A DNA stretch of 64,000 nucleotides from Anoxynatronum sibiricum (GCF_039414295.1 NZ_JBCITM010000001.1:310001-374000); one strand, 5' to 3'. Counted from the first letter of the stretch, positions 16,657 through 25,513 are shown. A program made the numbers and translations. Notes: a model not told the origin generated them from the letters alone.

Positions 16657-16683
16657 GTCACCTGTGAGTTCATATGTTATACT
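16655..16683 (+). promoter_or_regulatory. promoter of the Mrp/Mbh-type antiporter operon
   Basis: TTGTCA and TATACT are separated by exactly 17 bases, about 50 bases upstream of mnhE, and overlap the tail of the previous terminator. Confidence 0.7.
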
Positions 16684-16735
16684 AAGTTGTGGTAGGGATA
16701 AATGAAAAAATCAACAGATAATCGGGGTGTTTTCA

Positions 16736-17242
16736 GTGTCTGACCCATCAGAAAGCAAAGTGAAGTATTATGGTATTCCTTTCGTGCTCTTATTCGGCTT
16801 CTGGCTGATTCTCTCTCCTGGCTTTTCAGCTCAAACCATTTTTTTGGGTGGTGTTGTGAGTCTATTGGTGGTGATCTATTCCAAAGATCTGCTCTTTCAT
16901 GAAGATGAAATGCCACTGTACCGTTTAAAACATTTTTTAAACATGGTTCACTTCATAGGAATCCTTTTGGTTGAAATTGTCAAGGCCAATATCGACGTGG
17001 CAAAAATAGTGCTTAATCCAGCGCTGCCTATTAGCCCTCAGTTTATTAGGGTACCCATGATGCTTAAAAATGATATGAACAAAGTCATTTTTGGCAACTC
17101 GGTGACGCTGACGCCAGGCACATTAACGGTTGATATAGATAAAGATGGTTTTATCATCCATGCACTGACAGACGAAGCAGCAGAAGCCATGAAAGACAGT
17201 TTTATTGAAACCTGGGTGGTCAGACAGGAGGAAAATAAATGA
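16736..17242 (+). CDS. mnhE: Mrp antiporter subunit MnhE/MrpE
   Basis: About 168 residues with N-terminal hydrophobic helices, the KANIDVAKIVL segment and the C-terminal GNSVTLTPGTLTVDI signature of MnhE/MrpE. It belongs to a membrane complex that exchanges Na+ for H+. The start is a GTG: I prefer 16736, six bases after GGGGTG, though 16727 is in frame. A 13-codon frame at 16702-16743 overlaps this start and may couple its translation. Its stop overlaps the mnhF ATG. MnhE opens the operon, as its counterpart MbhA does in archaeal Mbh clusters. Confidence 0.9.
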   Translation: MSDPSESKVKYYGIPFVLLFGFWLILSPGFSAQTIFLGGVVSLLVVIYSKDLLFHEDEMPLYRLKHFLNMVHFIGILLVEIVKANIDVAKIVLNPALPISPQFIRVPMMLKNDMNKVIFGNSVTLTPGTLTVDIDKDGFIIHALTDEAAEAMKDSFIETWVVRQEENK

Positions 17243-17502
17243 ATACTGCCTTCATTATCACATCCATTGGGTTGGCGCTGCTGACTTTCTTCTGTCTTTA
17301 CAGAGCCTATGCAGGCCCTACAGCGGTTGACCGGGTGGTGGCCATCAATGTGATTACCACCAAGGTGGCGATGCTGATAGCATTGTTATCCATTATCACT
17401 GGTCAGGAAATTTTTGTGGATGTGGCACTGATCTATGCCATGATGGGATTCATTGCCACTATTTGTGTGTCCAAATACATTGAAAAAGGGAAGCTTTACT
17501 AA
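17239..17502 (+). CDS. mnhF: Mrp antiporter subunit MnhF/MrpF
   Basis: Encodes 87 residues with three membrane helices and the MrpF core YRAYAGPTAVDRVVAINVITTK. The ATG overlaps the mnhE stop (ATGA), so the two are translationally coupled. MrpF is a small subunit of the multi-subunit Na+/H+ antiporter. After it comes an intra-operon hairpin. Confidence 0.92.
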   Translation: MNTAFIITSIGLALLTFFCLYRAYAGPTAVDRVVAINVITTKVAMLIALLSIITGQEIFVDVALIYAMMGFIATICVSKYIEKGKLY

Positions 17503-17513
17503 GAAAGTCGATG

Positions 17514-17544
17514 AGTTGAGGGTCTGACTGACGCTCAACTTTTT
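17514..17544 (+). promoter_or_regulatory. hairpin between mnhF and mnhG
   Basis: AGTTGAG (17514-17520) and CTCAACT (17534-17540) form a perfect 7-base stem with a 13-base loop, followed by TTTT. It could be a weak terminator or an RNA processing/stability element that sets subunit ratios within the operon. Confidence 0.45.
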
Positions 17545-17577
17545 GCAGCATCAATAGGTAACCCGGGAGGATTTAAA

Positions 17578-17892
17578 ATGATTCAGAATGGACTGATTGT
17601 CATACTGCTTGCTGGCGGCCTCTTCTTTTTTCTGGTGGGCACGATGGGACTGCTGCGTCTGCCCGATGCATTTACGCGAATGCATGCTACCACAAAATGC
17701 GATACATTGGGAGCAGGGCTGGTACTGGTGGCACTTATCGTGCACCAGGGGTTTCATATGATCAGCCTGAAGTTGCTGGTCATTCTTGTTTTCATCTGGA
17801 TCACCAATCCTACAGCGGCGCATATCATTGCCAAGGCAGCCTATCACTCCCAGGAAAAACCGTCGGAAATTAAAGTCATGGGGAAGGAGTGA
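17578..17892 (+). CDS. mnhG: Mrp antiporter subunit MnhG/MrpG
   Basis: Encodes 104 residues with three helices and the MrpG signature GTMGLLRLPDAFTRMHATTK followed by DTLGAGLVL. CGGGAGG precedes the ATG. It is part of the small-subunit cluster E-F-G of the antiporter. The order E, F, G first is that of archaeal Mbh/Mrp operons rather than the bacterial A-to-G order. Confidence 0.92.
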   Translation: MIQNGLIVILLAGGLFFFLVGTMGLLRLPDAFTRMHATTKCDTLGAGLVLVALIVHQGFHMISLKLLVILVFIWITNPTAAHIIAKAAYHSQEKPSEIKVMGKE

Positions 17893-17899
17893 CGCCGGA

Positions 17900-18139
17900 A
17901 TGGAACTGCTGAATGTAATCCTTGTGATTTTTTTGATTCTCTGTGCCATTGCCGTTGAACGTACGAAAGATTTACTTAGCGCAGTGATTATCTTTGCTGC
18001 ATACAGTCTGGTGATGGCAGTTCTGTGGCTGCTATTGCGCTCGCCGGATGTTGCCATGACAGAAGCAGCCATTGGGGCAGGCGTGACGACCATTATGTTC
18101 ATTGCCGTCATCAGTCGAACCAGGAGGATGGAAAAATGA
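17900..18139 (+). CDS. MbhD-like antiporter subunit (DUF4040)
   Basis: Encodes 79 residues from the ATG at 17900, 7 bases after mnhG. It has three helices with ERTKDLLSAVIIFAAYSL and LLLRSPDVAMTEAAIGAG, the DUF4040/MbhD pattern. In bacterial Mrp this domain is fused to the C-terminus of MrpA; here it is a separate gene, as in archaeal Mbh. Its TGA overlaps the ATG of the following gene. The longer open frame reaching back into mnhG is a shadow. Confidence 0.85.
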   Translation: MELLNVILVIFLILCAIAVERTKDLLSAVIIFAAYSLVMAVLWLLLRSPDVAMTEAAIGAGVTTIMFIAVISRTRRMEK

Positions 18140-18441
18140 AGCAAATACTGATTTTTTTAGCGTTGGGTGGCATGCTGGCCATCATGATTTCCAGTTTCAT
18201 GCAAATGCCTCCCATGGGAAACCCTGACAATCCGTCCTACAATGAGGTGGCCCATCATTACCTTGAACGGTCCCTGGACGAAACCCAGGCACCCAATGTC
18301 ATCGCGAATATTATTACGGATTACCGTGCCATTGATACCCTGGGTGAAGCCACTGTTCTTTTTACATCCATTGCAGCTGTGTTGACGGTGCTCTCTGGAA
18401 AAGATAAAAAACCTGATGGAGGAGGGGTACATCATGGATGA
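18136..18441 (+). CDS. MbhE-like antiporter subunit
   Basis: Encodes 101 residues with two membrane helices flanking a polar loop. The segment NVIANIITDYRAIDTLGEAT matches the N-V-I-x-D-F-R-G-x-D-T-x-G-E motif found at the end of MrpA and in MbhE. ATGA overlap with the previous gene and an 8-base overlap with the next indicate tight coupling. As with the preceding gene, a domain normally fused in MrpA is free-standing here. Confidence 0.82.
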   Translation: MKQILIFLALGGMLAIMISSFMQMPPMGNPDNPSYNEVAHHYLERSLDETQAPNVIANIITDYRAIDTLGEATVLFTSIAAVLTVLSGKDKKPDGGGVHHG

Positions 18442-18865
18442 TTTAATTGTCAAATTTATCAGCCGGATGATCATCCCCTTTATCCAACTGTATGGTATCT
18501 TTGTCATTTTTCATGGGCATCTTTCTCCAGGAGGCGGTTTTCCAGGGGGGGCCATTCTTGGGGCCAGCATCATTCTCTACACACTGGCGTTTGGTGCTCA
18601 CAGAGGACATTTGAAAATGCCTCACCATTTATCAAAACGACTGGAGAGCGGAGCGATACTCTGGTATATTATTCTTGGTTTGATGGGAATCTGGACAGGG
18701 CATCTTTTCCTGACCAATCGTGCAGCGGGATTTTTCATGGGAGAACCTGGTGAAATCCTCAGTGGCGGGTTTATTCCGCTGATTACTGTAGCCATCGGAC
18801 TTAAAGTGGGCAGTACCATCATTACACTCTTTCATACTATGATTGAGGAGGAACACGACGCGTGA
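18434..18865 (+). CDS. mnhB: Mrp antiporter subunit MnhB/MrpB
   Basis: Encodes 143 residues with four helices and the MnhB signature GHLSPGGGFPGGAILGAS. GAGGAGGGG precedes the ATG at 18434, which I preferred over an in-frame start at 18416. It corresponds to MbhF in the Mbh order and ends in a GTGA overlap with mnhC. Confidence 0.92.
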   Translation: MDDLIVKFISRMIIPFIQLYGIFVIFHGHLSPGGGFPGGAILGASIILYTLAFGAHRGHLKMPHHLSKRLESGAILWYIILGLMGIWTGHLFLTNRAAGFFMGEPGEILSGGFIPLITVAIGLKVGSTIITLFHTMIEEEHDA

Positions 18866-19239
18866 CTTTCCAATTTATTGTTCAAAACATCAACTATATT
18901 GGTTCCTCTTTTCTTTTTGTCATAGGGCTTTATACAGTATTGACGCATCCCAACCTGATTAAAAAGATTATTGGCATAAATATAATGGAGACGTCTGTCT
19001 TTCTTCTTTTTGTATCCATTGGTTATATTCATGGAGGGCAGGCACCCATTTTGAATTTAGACGGTACGCCGGCAGTTTATGTAAATCCGCTGCCCTCTGC
19101 CCTGATTCTGACAGGCATTGTTGTGGCAGTCAGTATCACGGTATACGGACTGAGTATGATCATTAAAATTTATGATGCTTATGGCACCATTGAGCTTGAC
19201 GAAATCATGCAGATAAGGAGTGAAGAGGCACATGATTAG
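18862..19239 (+). CDS. mnhC: Mrp antiporter subunit MnhC/MrpC (NuoK-like)
   Basis: Encodes 125 residues with three helices like NuoK. The conserved LIKKIIGINIMETSVFLLFV contains the glutamate of the TM2 proton path, and DPLPSAL-type NPLPSALILTGIVV marks MrpC. The GTG start at 18862 overlaps the mnhB stop. Confidence 0.93.
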   Translation: MTFQFIVQNINYIGSSFLFVIGLYTVLTHPNLIKKIIGINIMETSVFLLFVSIGYIHGGQAPILNLDGTPAVYVNPLPSALILTGIVVAVSITVYGLSMIIKIYDAYGTIELDEIMQIRSEEAHD

Positions 19240-20716
19240 CATGCACCTGCCGGTTTACCTCCTGATGCTGCTGTTGGGAACAGCTCTAATCATTCCGTTG
19301 GCAGAAAAGCTGACCAATCTTGAAATTAAAATTTATTTATCTTATTCCCTGGCGATCGCCTCGTTATTTTCCATTTCCAGTTTGGTTCGTGTGCTTCAAC
19401 ACGGTGCCTATGCCTATCACTTCGGACAGTGGCACCCATCCATCGGAGTCGAGTTTTTAGTGGATGAGTTTTCTGCCGCCATGACAGTATTGGTGATGAT
19501 TCTGTCCACTTTGGTCATTGTCTATTCTTTCCGTGATGTGGAACATGAAATCCAGCCGGATTTGGTCTCCGGCTATTATGTGCTGATTTTTTTAATGCTG
19601 TTCTCAATGGTGGGGATGATATTAACCAACGATCTGTTTAATTTATATGTCTTTATGGAAATCCTGTCCCTGACTTCCTGCGGTATTGTCTCCATCAAGC
19701 GAAAAAAAGAGAACCTGATGGCCAGCCTTAAATATCTGATGCTGGGCACCATTGGATCAGTGTCTATTTTGCTTGGAATCGCTTTTTTATATATGGTTAC
19801 CGGAACACTCAACATGACGCTCAACTACGATTTGATTCAGGCAGCCTGGCAGATTTACCCCCGCAATATTCTGGTAGCCCTGGGTTTTATCCTCACAGGT
19901 TTTGGTATCAAAGCGGCAGTTTTCCCCCTGCATACCTGGCTGCCTGATGCTCATTCCACCGCACCAACACCTTCCAGTGCCCTGTTGTCAGGGCTGGTGG
20001 TAAAAATATACCTCTTCGGGGCTATCAAAATGCTCTTCCGGGTCATTGGCATGGACATTATCACTCAGGTGGACATTCCGCTGTTCATGACATACTTTGC
20101 CATGGTGGGCATGATCATGGGATCGGTTTTTGCCATCGGACAAAAGGACATTAAACGCATATTAGCATATTCCAGTGTGGCACAGATTGGTTATATTGTA
20201 CTGGGGATCGGACTGGCCACTGAAAGCGGCCTGTCGGTGGCGCTTTTTCATGTGGTGACCCATGCCCTTATGAAATCCGCGCTGTTTCTCAGCGCTGGTG
20301 CCGTGATTTACCAAACGGGCAGAAGAGATGTGCGGGAGATGGAAGGAATCGGCTACCAGATGCCTGTTACCATGTCGGTCTTTACAATTGGCGCACTGGG
20401 AATGATCGGTATTCCTGGAATCAATGGATTCATGAGCAAATGGTACCTGAGTTTTGCAGTGCTGGAGGCGGGACGTCCCCTGGTGTTGCTGGTAATCCTT
20501 CTCAGCAGTTTCCTGAATGCCGTTTACTATCTTCCCATTATTATCAGTGCATTTCTTCGTGAACGGGAAGATCATAAAAATGTGCTGATAAAAGATGATT
20601 TACCATTGACAATGACGGGCCCAATGGTGATTATTGCCGGCTTGTGCATTTTGTTTGGGTTTTTCCCTCAATTGGTGATGAATATTATTCAGCAGGCGAT
20701 GCAAACTTTCATGTAA
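19232..20716 (+). CDS. mnhD: Mrp antiporter subunit MnhD/MrpD (NuoN/M-like)
   Basis: Encodes 494 residues with about 14 helices. Family motifs include FMEILSLTSCGIVS with the TM5 glutamate, GFGIKAAVFPLHTWLPDAH with APTPSSALLSGLVVK, and IKRILAYSSVAQIGYI. These hold the Lys and His residues of the proton half-channels in complex I-type antiporters. The start at 19232 follows AAGGAG. It overlaps the end of mnhC by 8 bases and corresponds to MbhH. Confidence 0.93.
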   Translation: MISMHLPVYLLMLLLGTALIIPLAEKLTNLEIKIYLSYSLAIASLFSISSLVRVLQHGAYAYHFGQWHPSIGVEFLVDEFSAAMTVLVMILSTLVIVYSFRDVEHEIQPDLVSGYYVLIFLMLFSMVGMILTNDLFNLYVFMEILSLTSCGIVSIKRKKENLMASLKYLMLGTIGSVSILLGIAFLYMVTGTLNMTLNYDLIQAAWQIYPRNILVALGFILTGFGIKAAVFPLHTWLPDAHSTAPTPSSALLSGLVVKIYLFGAIKMLFRVIGMDIITQVDIPLFMTYFAMVGMIMGSVFAIGQKDIKRILAYSSVAQIGYIVLGIGLATESGLSVALFHVVTHALMKSALFLSAGAVIYQTGRRDVREMEGIGYQMPVTMSVFTIGALGMIGIPGINGFMSKWYLSFAVLEAGRPLVLLVILLSSFLNAVYYLPIIISAFLREREDHKNVLIKDDLPLTMTGPMVIIAGLCILFGFFPQLVMNIIQQAMQTFM

Positions 20717-20771
20717 GTACAGTCACGAAATGATGTGATGAGAGAATGATTTGTGAGACGGAGGAAAGAAA

Positions 20772-22838
20772 ATGGGGTCAGAGGAAACCGGCCGACAGTC
20801 ACATGTCGGAAAACCGCTGAATAAGTGGTATCATCGGATTATGAACTATTTTTGCATCAGTTGCATTATTATGTTTGCCATTACCCTCCTGCTGGTGGCC
20901 GCCTTTATCGTAATGGTACTGGGGCGAACTGCAGAGGGAATTAATCCATATCTGCCAGGTTTTCTCACCGGCATGGTGAAGTTGTTGGAACCACTTACCG
21001 CATATCCGTACCTGCCTCTGTTGACAATTTTTGGGCCCTTGCTTGGAGGGCCTGTGGAAGCGTTCATTGGCAAACGGTCAGAGAGCTTTCGTGATTTCAC
21101 GGTGGTTTTCAGCACCTTTGGCACTTTTGTCCTCATACTGGCCATGTACCCGCAGGTGGCTGCGGGTGGTATCATCAACACCATTCCCGGCGTTTTTGGT
21201 TACGGGCTGCATTTCAGAGTGGATATGCTCAGTTATATCATGGTGAGTACGGCTGGGATCCTGTGGCTCATGGTGAGTATTTATGCCCACGAGTACATGG
21301 GTATGGAGCAACACCGTGACAGATTTTATCTTTTCATGTCCATCACCTTCGGCGGTGTTCTGGGAACAGTGATGGCAGCAGATATTCTTACCATGTTCCT
21401 ATTTTTTGAGCTGATGACCTTTAGTTCATACTTATTGGTGGCTCATAATCAGTCGCCGGACTCAATTCTGGCGGGAAACAACTATATTTACATGGGTGTG
21501 GGCGGCGGTTTGTCAGTGCTGATTGGCATGATTCTGCTGCTTTTCAACACCAATCACCTGGACTTCGTATTTCTGGCAACGGAATTGAGCGAACTGGGAT
21601 GGCTTCAGTATGCTATTTCAGGGTTTTTCATCATTGGATTCGGCATCAAGGCCGGCATGCTCCCGCTGCATATTTGGCTTCCAAAGGCGCATCCCGTGGC
21701 ACCGACTCCGGCAAGTGCTTTGTTGTCTGGCCTGCTCATTAAAATTGGCGCGTATGGTCTGCTAAGAATGAGCACCAGTTTCTTCATGCCTGCGGCAGCA
21801 ATGATTTCTGATAAATCAGATCCTCTTTGGGACTTGTCAAAAAACATGGGTGTGGTGATCATATGGATCGGGATTATTACGATGGCGGTGGGCGTGTTCA
21901 TGGCGTTGCAGCAGGGAAACATGAAAAAAATGTTGGCGTACCACAGTATCAGCCAGATGGGTTATATTGTCATGGGTATCGGGGTGGCTTCCTATCTGGG
22001 ATACATAGGAGCCATGGGATTTGCAGGCAGTATTTATCACACCATTAACCATGCCTTCTTTAAAGCGCTGCTGTTTATGGTGGTGGGTGTCATTTACCTG
22101 CGCACCCATGAACTGGACATGTACAAGCTGGGAGGACTCTGGCGGCAAATGCCCTTTACGGCACTGGTGTGTCTTATTGCAGCATTGGGAATCACGGGAA
22201 TGCCCGGCTTTAATGGATTTGCCAGCAAATCCATTCTCCATCATGCCATTGTAGAAGCCTATGAGTATGGCCATCCTTCCTTTAGATACGCTGAAATCAT
22301 CTTTACTATTGTCAGTGGCGGTACTGTCTGTTCCTTTATAAAACTGTTTTCATATGCTTTTCTGGGAAAATGCCCGGAAAAGTATCAGCAATTGCCCAAA
22401 GAGGGGAATGGCATGATGCAAATGGCCATGGGGGGGCTGGCACTTCTGATTATTGGGATCGGAATGGCACCTGGATTCATTATGGATCAGTTGATTATAC
22501 CGGCGGCTTCTGGATTCACTTATGATGCTTACTTCATCAACAAATACCTGGTGGGAATGAATTTTTTCAACACCAAAGACATGATGGGCATGATACCTGT
22601 CTACTTGTTGGGAATTGGTATTTTTGTTGCAGGTCGTCAGTTTGATCTTTTTCACCTGCACATGCCAAAATGGATGGACTTCGAGTTGATTTTGTACAAG
22701 CCTATCTATCGAAATGTCCTGCGATTATCCAGAGGGATTACAGCGCATTATGAAATGAGAACCAATAACGCAGATGTATACATTTACGCCCTGATACTGG
22801 TCACCAGTCTTTTTTTTCTGGCTGGTTATTTTAGATAG
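20772..22838 (+). CDS. large NuoL/M-type antiporter subunit 1 (MrpA-like without the MbhD/E tail)
   Basis: Encodes 688 residues with a polar N-terminal extension followed by 14 or more helices. It contains FLFFELMTFSSYLLV, GFGIKAGMLPLHIWLPKAH followed by APTPASALLSGLLIK, and KKMLAYHSISQMGYIVMG, the full set of NuoL/MrpA channel motifs. Unlike bacterial MrpA it lacks the fused DUF4040/MbhE tail, which is encoded separately upstream. ACGGAGGAAAGAAA precedes the ATG. It is followed by a close paralogue. It presumably provides an additional ion channel in the complex. Confidence 0.88.
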   Translation: MGSEETGRQSHVGKPLNKWYHRIMNYFCISCIIMFAITLLLVAAFIVMVLGRTAEGINPYLPGFLTGMVKLLEPLTAYPYLPLLTIFGPLLGGPVEAFIGKRSESFRDFTVVFSTFGTFVLILAMYPQVAAGGIINTIPGVFGYGLHFRVDMLSYIMVSTAGILWLMVSIYAHEYMGMEQHRDRFYLFMSITFGGVLGTVMAADILTMFLFFELMTFSSYLLVAHNQSPDSILAGNNYIYMGVGGGLSVLIGMILLLFNTNHLDFVFLATELSELGWLQYAISGFFIIGFGIKAGMLPLHIWLPKAHPVAPTPASALLSGLLIKIGAYGLLRMSTSFFMPAAAMISDKSDPLWDLSKNMGVVIIWIGIITMAVGVFMALQQGNMKKMLAYHSISQMGYIVMGIGVASYLGYIGAMGFAGSIYHTINHAFFKALLFMVVGVIYLRTHELDMYKLGGLWRQMPFTALVCLIAALGITGMPGFNGFASKSILHHAIVEAYEYGHPSFRYAEIIFTIVSGGTVCSFIKLFSYAFLGKCPEKYQQLPKEGNGMMQMAMGGLALLIIGIGMAPGFIMDQLIIPAASGFTYDAYFINKYLVGMNFFNTKDMMGMIPVYLLGIGIFVAGRQFDLFHLHMPKWMDFELILYKPIYRNVLRLSRGITAHYEMRTNNADVYIYALILVTSLFFLAGYFR

Positions 22839-22882
22839 TTTTGGCAGCCGCTTGACCGGCGCCTTTCGAAAGGAGCATGACC

Positions 22883-24721
22883 ATGAACTTGGCCCGCCTG
22901 ATTATCCAAATCGGACTGCCATTCCTGTTTGTTGCATTTATAGCCTTAGAACTGTTGATCCTGCCCCTGATTGAAAAAGGCCATCGTACAGTTCGACGAA
23001 ATGCTGCCAAAGGATTCATTCTAGTAACCACTGCGATGTTTCTCTTCACGCTGCCTGAAATTTTACTGGAACCAATTGTGTACCGCATCAGCGGCGTTTT
23101 TGACTATGGCGTTTTTTTTCGGGTTGATTTGTTGAATTTTCCCCTGCTCATGCTGTCGGGGCTTCTTTTTCTTGTCATTGGATTCTACAGTCGCGAAGAC
23201 ATTCATTATCTGTTCTACACCGTCACTTATATCGCCACCATCGGAACGCTTCTGGCTGGTGACTTGCTGACATTCTTCCTGTTTTTTGAAATCATGACCT
23301 TCAGCTCATATGCCCTCATGGTGTACCATCGGGGTGATGAGCAGCTGGAAGCCGGTTTTGTCTACATTTATATGGGGATTATTGGTGGTCTGATGATCCT
23401 CAGCGGCATTTTACTTTTATCAGCCTATACAGGGACTTTTCAGTGGACCAATTTAGCCGTTCGGTTCAGCGAGCTGGGCATGATCAAATACCTGATTGGT
23501 TTCTTTTTTGTCGCTGGTTTTGGTATCAAGGCAGGAATGGTACCTTTTCATTTTTGGATTCCCCGAATTTATGACGGAGCCCCCATTGCAGTGGCCGCCC
23601 TCTCATCCGGTGTGTTGATTAAAGTGGGAGCCTATGGCATTCTTAAGGTGGTTTCAGTGATTTTTTCGGTGGATATCAGTAGAGGTCTCCAATTCTACCC
23701 CATGCTTTGGCGTGTTTCCGAGCATATCGGTTTTGTGATCATCTGGATGGGCATTCTTACCATGATTGTTGGTGTTTTTATGGCACTTCAACAGGGAAGC
23801 ACTAAAAAAATGCTGGCCTATCACAGTGTCAGTCAGATGGGATATGTGATTATGGGGATTGGCGTAGCAGGATACCTGGGCTATATTGGTCCCATGGGTT
23901 TTGTGGGAAGTCTTTATCATATGTTGAATCATTCTCTTTTTAAAGTCTTGTTGTTCATGGTGGCAGGAGCAGTATTCTACCAGACAGGTGAAACCAATAT
24001 GTACAATATGGGTGGATTGTGGCGAAAAATGCCTGTCACCGCATTACTCTGCTTCATAGCAGTGCTGGGAATTACCGGTATGCCCGGGTTCAATGGCTAT
24101 GCCAGTAAAACCATGCTTCACCACGCCATTGATGAAGCCTTCAAGTATGGGCACCCTTCTTTTGAATATGCTGAGTTGGCATTCAAGGTGGTGAGTGCTG
24201 GCACCGTTTGCTCCTTTATCAAATTTTTCTATTTTATCTTTTTGCGTCGACAACCTGAAGGATTTGGTGAAAAAGCCCGTGACTCCAAGCGTATGGCAGT
24301 ATCCATGGCGGTATTGGCTGTGTTCATCGTTTTTATAGGCCTGTTTCCCAATTGGCTTCCAGAACAAATACTGATTCCGGCAGCAATGGCTTTTTCCTAT
24401 GACTCTGGATTTATAGGCAATTACCTGACGAACATGAATTTCTGGACGGTGAAAGATCTCACCGGCATGGTGGTGGTTTATGGGCTGGGCTTTGCCATGT
24501 TTCTGGTGGGTCACCGATTTCATTTGTTCCACCTGAAATTGCCTGCCTGGATGAATGCGGAGAAGTTTATTTATACACCGGTCACCACTGTTTGTGAAAA
24601 ATTTCCGGAGTTTTGCGTAACCCGTTATGAAAAGCCCATTATCTTTGGAGATACACTGATTTATGCCTTGATCCTCTGTGTCATCATGGGAGCATTGGTT
24701 ATTTCCAGGCTGGTCTTTTAG
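22883..24721 (+). CDS. large NuoL/M-type antiporter subunit 2, paralogue with altered channel motif
   Basis: Encodes 612 residues from 22883 (AAAGGAGC seven bases upstream; ATG at 22877 is too close). It is very similar to the preceding protein over most of its length, for example KKMLAYHSVSQMGYVIMG, GITGMPGFNGYASK and the C-terminal region. At the half-channel, however, the usual WLPxAH-xx-APTP is changed to FWIPRIYDGAPIAV, so the second His and the TP pair are missing. It may have lost or changed its proton path while keeping the fold. It is the last gene of the antiporter operon. Confidence 0.87.
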   Translation: MNLARLIIQIGLPFLFVAFIALELLILPLIEKGHRTVRRNAAKGFILVTTAMFLFTLPEILLEPIVYRISGVFDYGVFFRVDLLNFPLLMLSGLLFLVIGFYSREDIHYLFYTVTYIATIGTLLAGDLLTFFLFFEIMTFSSYALMVYHRGDEQLEAGFVYIYMGIIGGLMILSGILLLSAYTGTFQWTNLAVRFSELGMIKYLIGFFFVAGFGIKAGMVPFHFWIPRIYDGAPIAVAALSSGVLIKVGAYGILKVVSVIFSVDISRGLQFYPMLWRVSEHIGFVIIWMGILTMIVGVFMALQQGSTKKMLAYHSVSQMGYVIMGIGVAGYLGYIGPMGFVGSLYHMLNHSLFKVLLFMVAGAVFYQTGETNMYNMGGLWRKMPVTALLCFIAVLGITGMPGFNGYASKTMLHHAIDEAFKYGHPSFEYAELAFKVVSAGTVCSFIKFFYFIFLRRQPEGFGEKARDSKRMAVSMAVLAVFIVFIGLFPNWLPEQILIPAAMAFSYDSGFIGNYLTNMNFWTVKDLTGMVVVYGLGFAMFLVGHRFHLFHLKLPAWMNAEKFIYTPVTTVCEKFPEFCVTRYEKPIIFGDTLIYALILCVIMGALVISRLVF

Positions 24722-24850
24722 TCGTTTTATCTCATTGGTCAGCATGTCATTGGGTCAATAGACCTGCAGGATTACATGGAAAAACGTCGAAAAATTGTCA
24801 GCATGAGACTGGTGAGCGGTGATTCCAGCCAATCTTAATCTTTTGCAGAA

Positions 24851-25513
24851 ATGAGTGAGGCGATGTTTTTCAAAAAGTGTCCCAAAATCCATTTTGATCC
24901 AGAAGTGGTCAGGGCGGCTCAACTGCCACTGCTTTCAAGAGATGCCCAATGGAAAAAAATGACCGATGGCATACGTAATCGAAAAATGACACAATTGATG
25001 CAGGAGACAGAAGTCGGTCTTCAGGAACAGAAACAGCTGCAGCAAAAAATAAGACAGCTGAAAACGATGAAAAAGCAGTTGACACAGGAAATTTTAGAGC
25101 ATTCTCACACCCTCAACCAAAATGGGAATGACTTCTCCAATATCCAGCAGATGGACATAAAGCGAGATACACTGCGTAAAACATCTGAGGAACTTGAAAG
25201 TGCCTATGGACGGTTGGAAGCACTGCCAGACCGGCTTGAGGATGTTAATTTACAGTTGCTGGAAGAAACAGCGAGTGCCGTCTGCCGGCAGATGCTTGAG
25301 AGTGATGCGCAGAATCAGAAACTGGATCAACAAATCCGGGAGCTGCGGGATAAATTGAATCAGCTGCGGGAAGAAAAAGAGCAGGTGACAGAGCGACTGG
25401 AAACCTGGTATTCATTTTTACATCATCTGGTGGGGCCCAAAGAAATGGAAAAGTTAGACAGTCAAATAGCTTTTCAACCGCAACCGGACCAGCAGAAACA
25501 GGTGAAAAAATGA
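24851..25513 (+). CDS. coiled-coil protein of unknown function
   Basis: Encodes 220 residues. After a short non-helical start (FFKKCPKIHFDPEVV) it is almost wholly predicted coiled coil, rich in Gln, Glu, Lys and Leu heptads up to about residue 200. No signal peptide, membrane helix or enzyme motif is visible. Its stop overlaps the acpS ATG (ATGA), so it is cotranscribed with acpS and alr. An in-frame ATG at 24863 is an alternative start. I do not recognise a family. Confidence 0.72.
   Translation: MSEAMFFKKCPKIHFDPEVVRAAQLPLLSRDAQWKKMTDGIRNRKMTQLMQETEVGLQEQKQLQQKIRQLKTMKKQLTQEILEHSHTLNQNGNDFSNIQQMDIKRDTLRKTSEELESAYGRLEALPDRLEDVNLQLLEETASAVCRQMLESDAQNQKLDQQIRELRDKLNQLREEKEQVTERLETWYSFLHHLVGPKEMEKLDSQIAFQPQPDQQKQVKK

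Noticed and set aside
16736..24721. Membrane-bound [NiFe] hydrogenase (Mbh) or complex I operon
   Set aside because: The antiporter module matches Mbh order, but no hydrogenase large/small subunits or NuoB/C/D/H/I-like genes are present.
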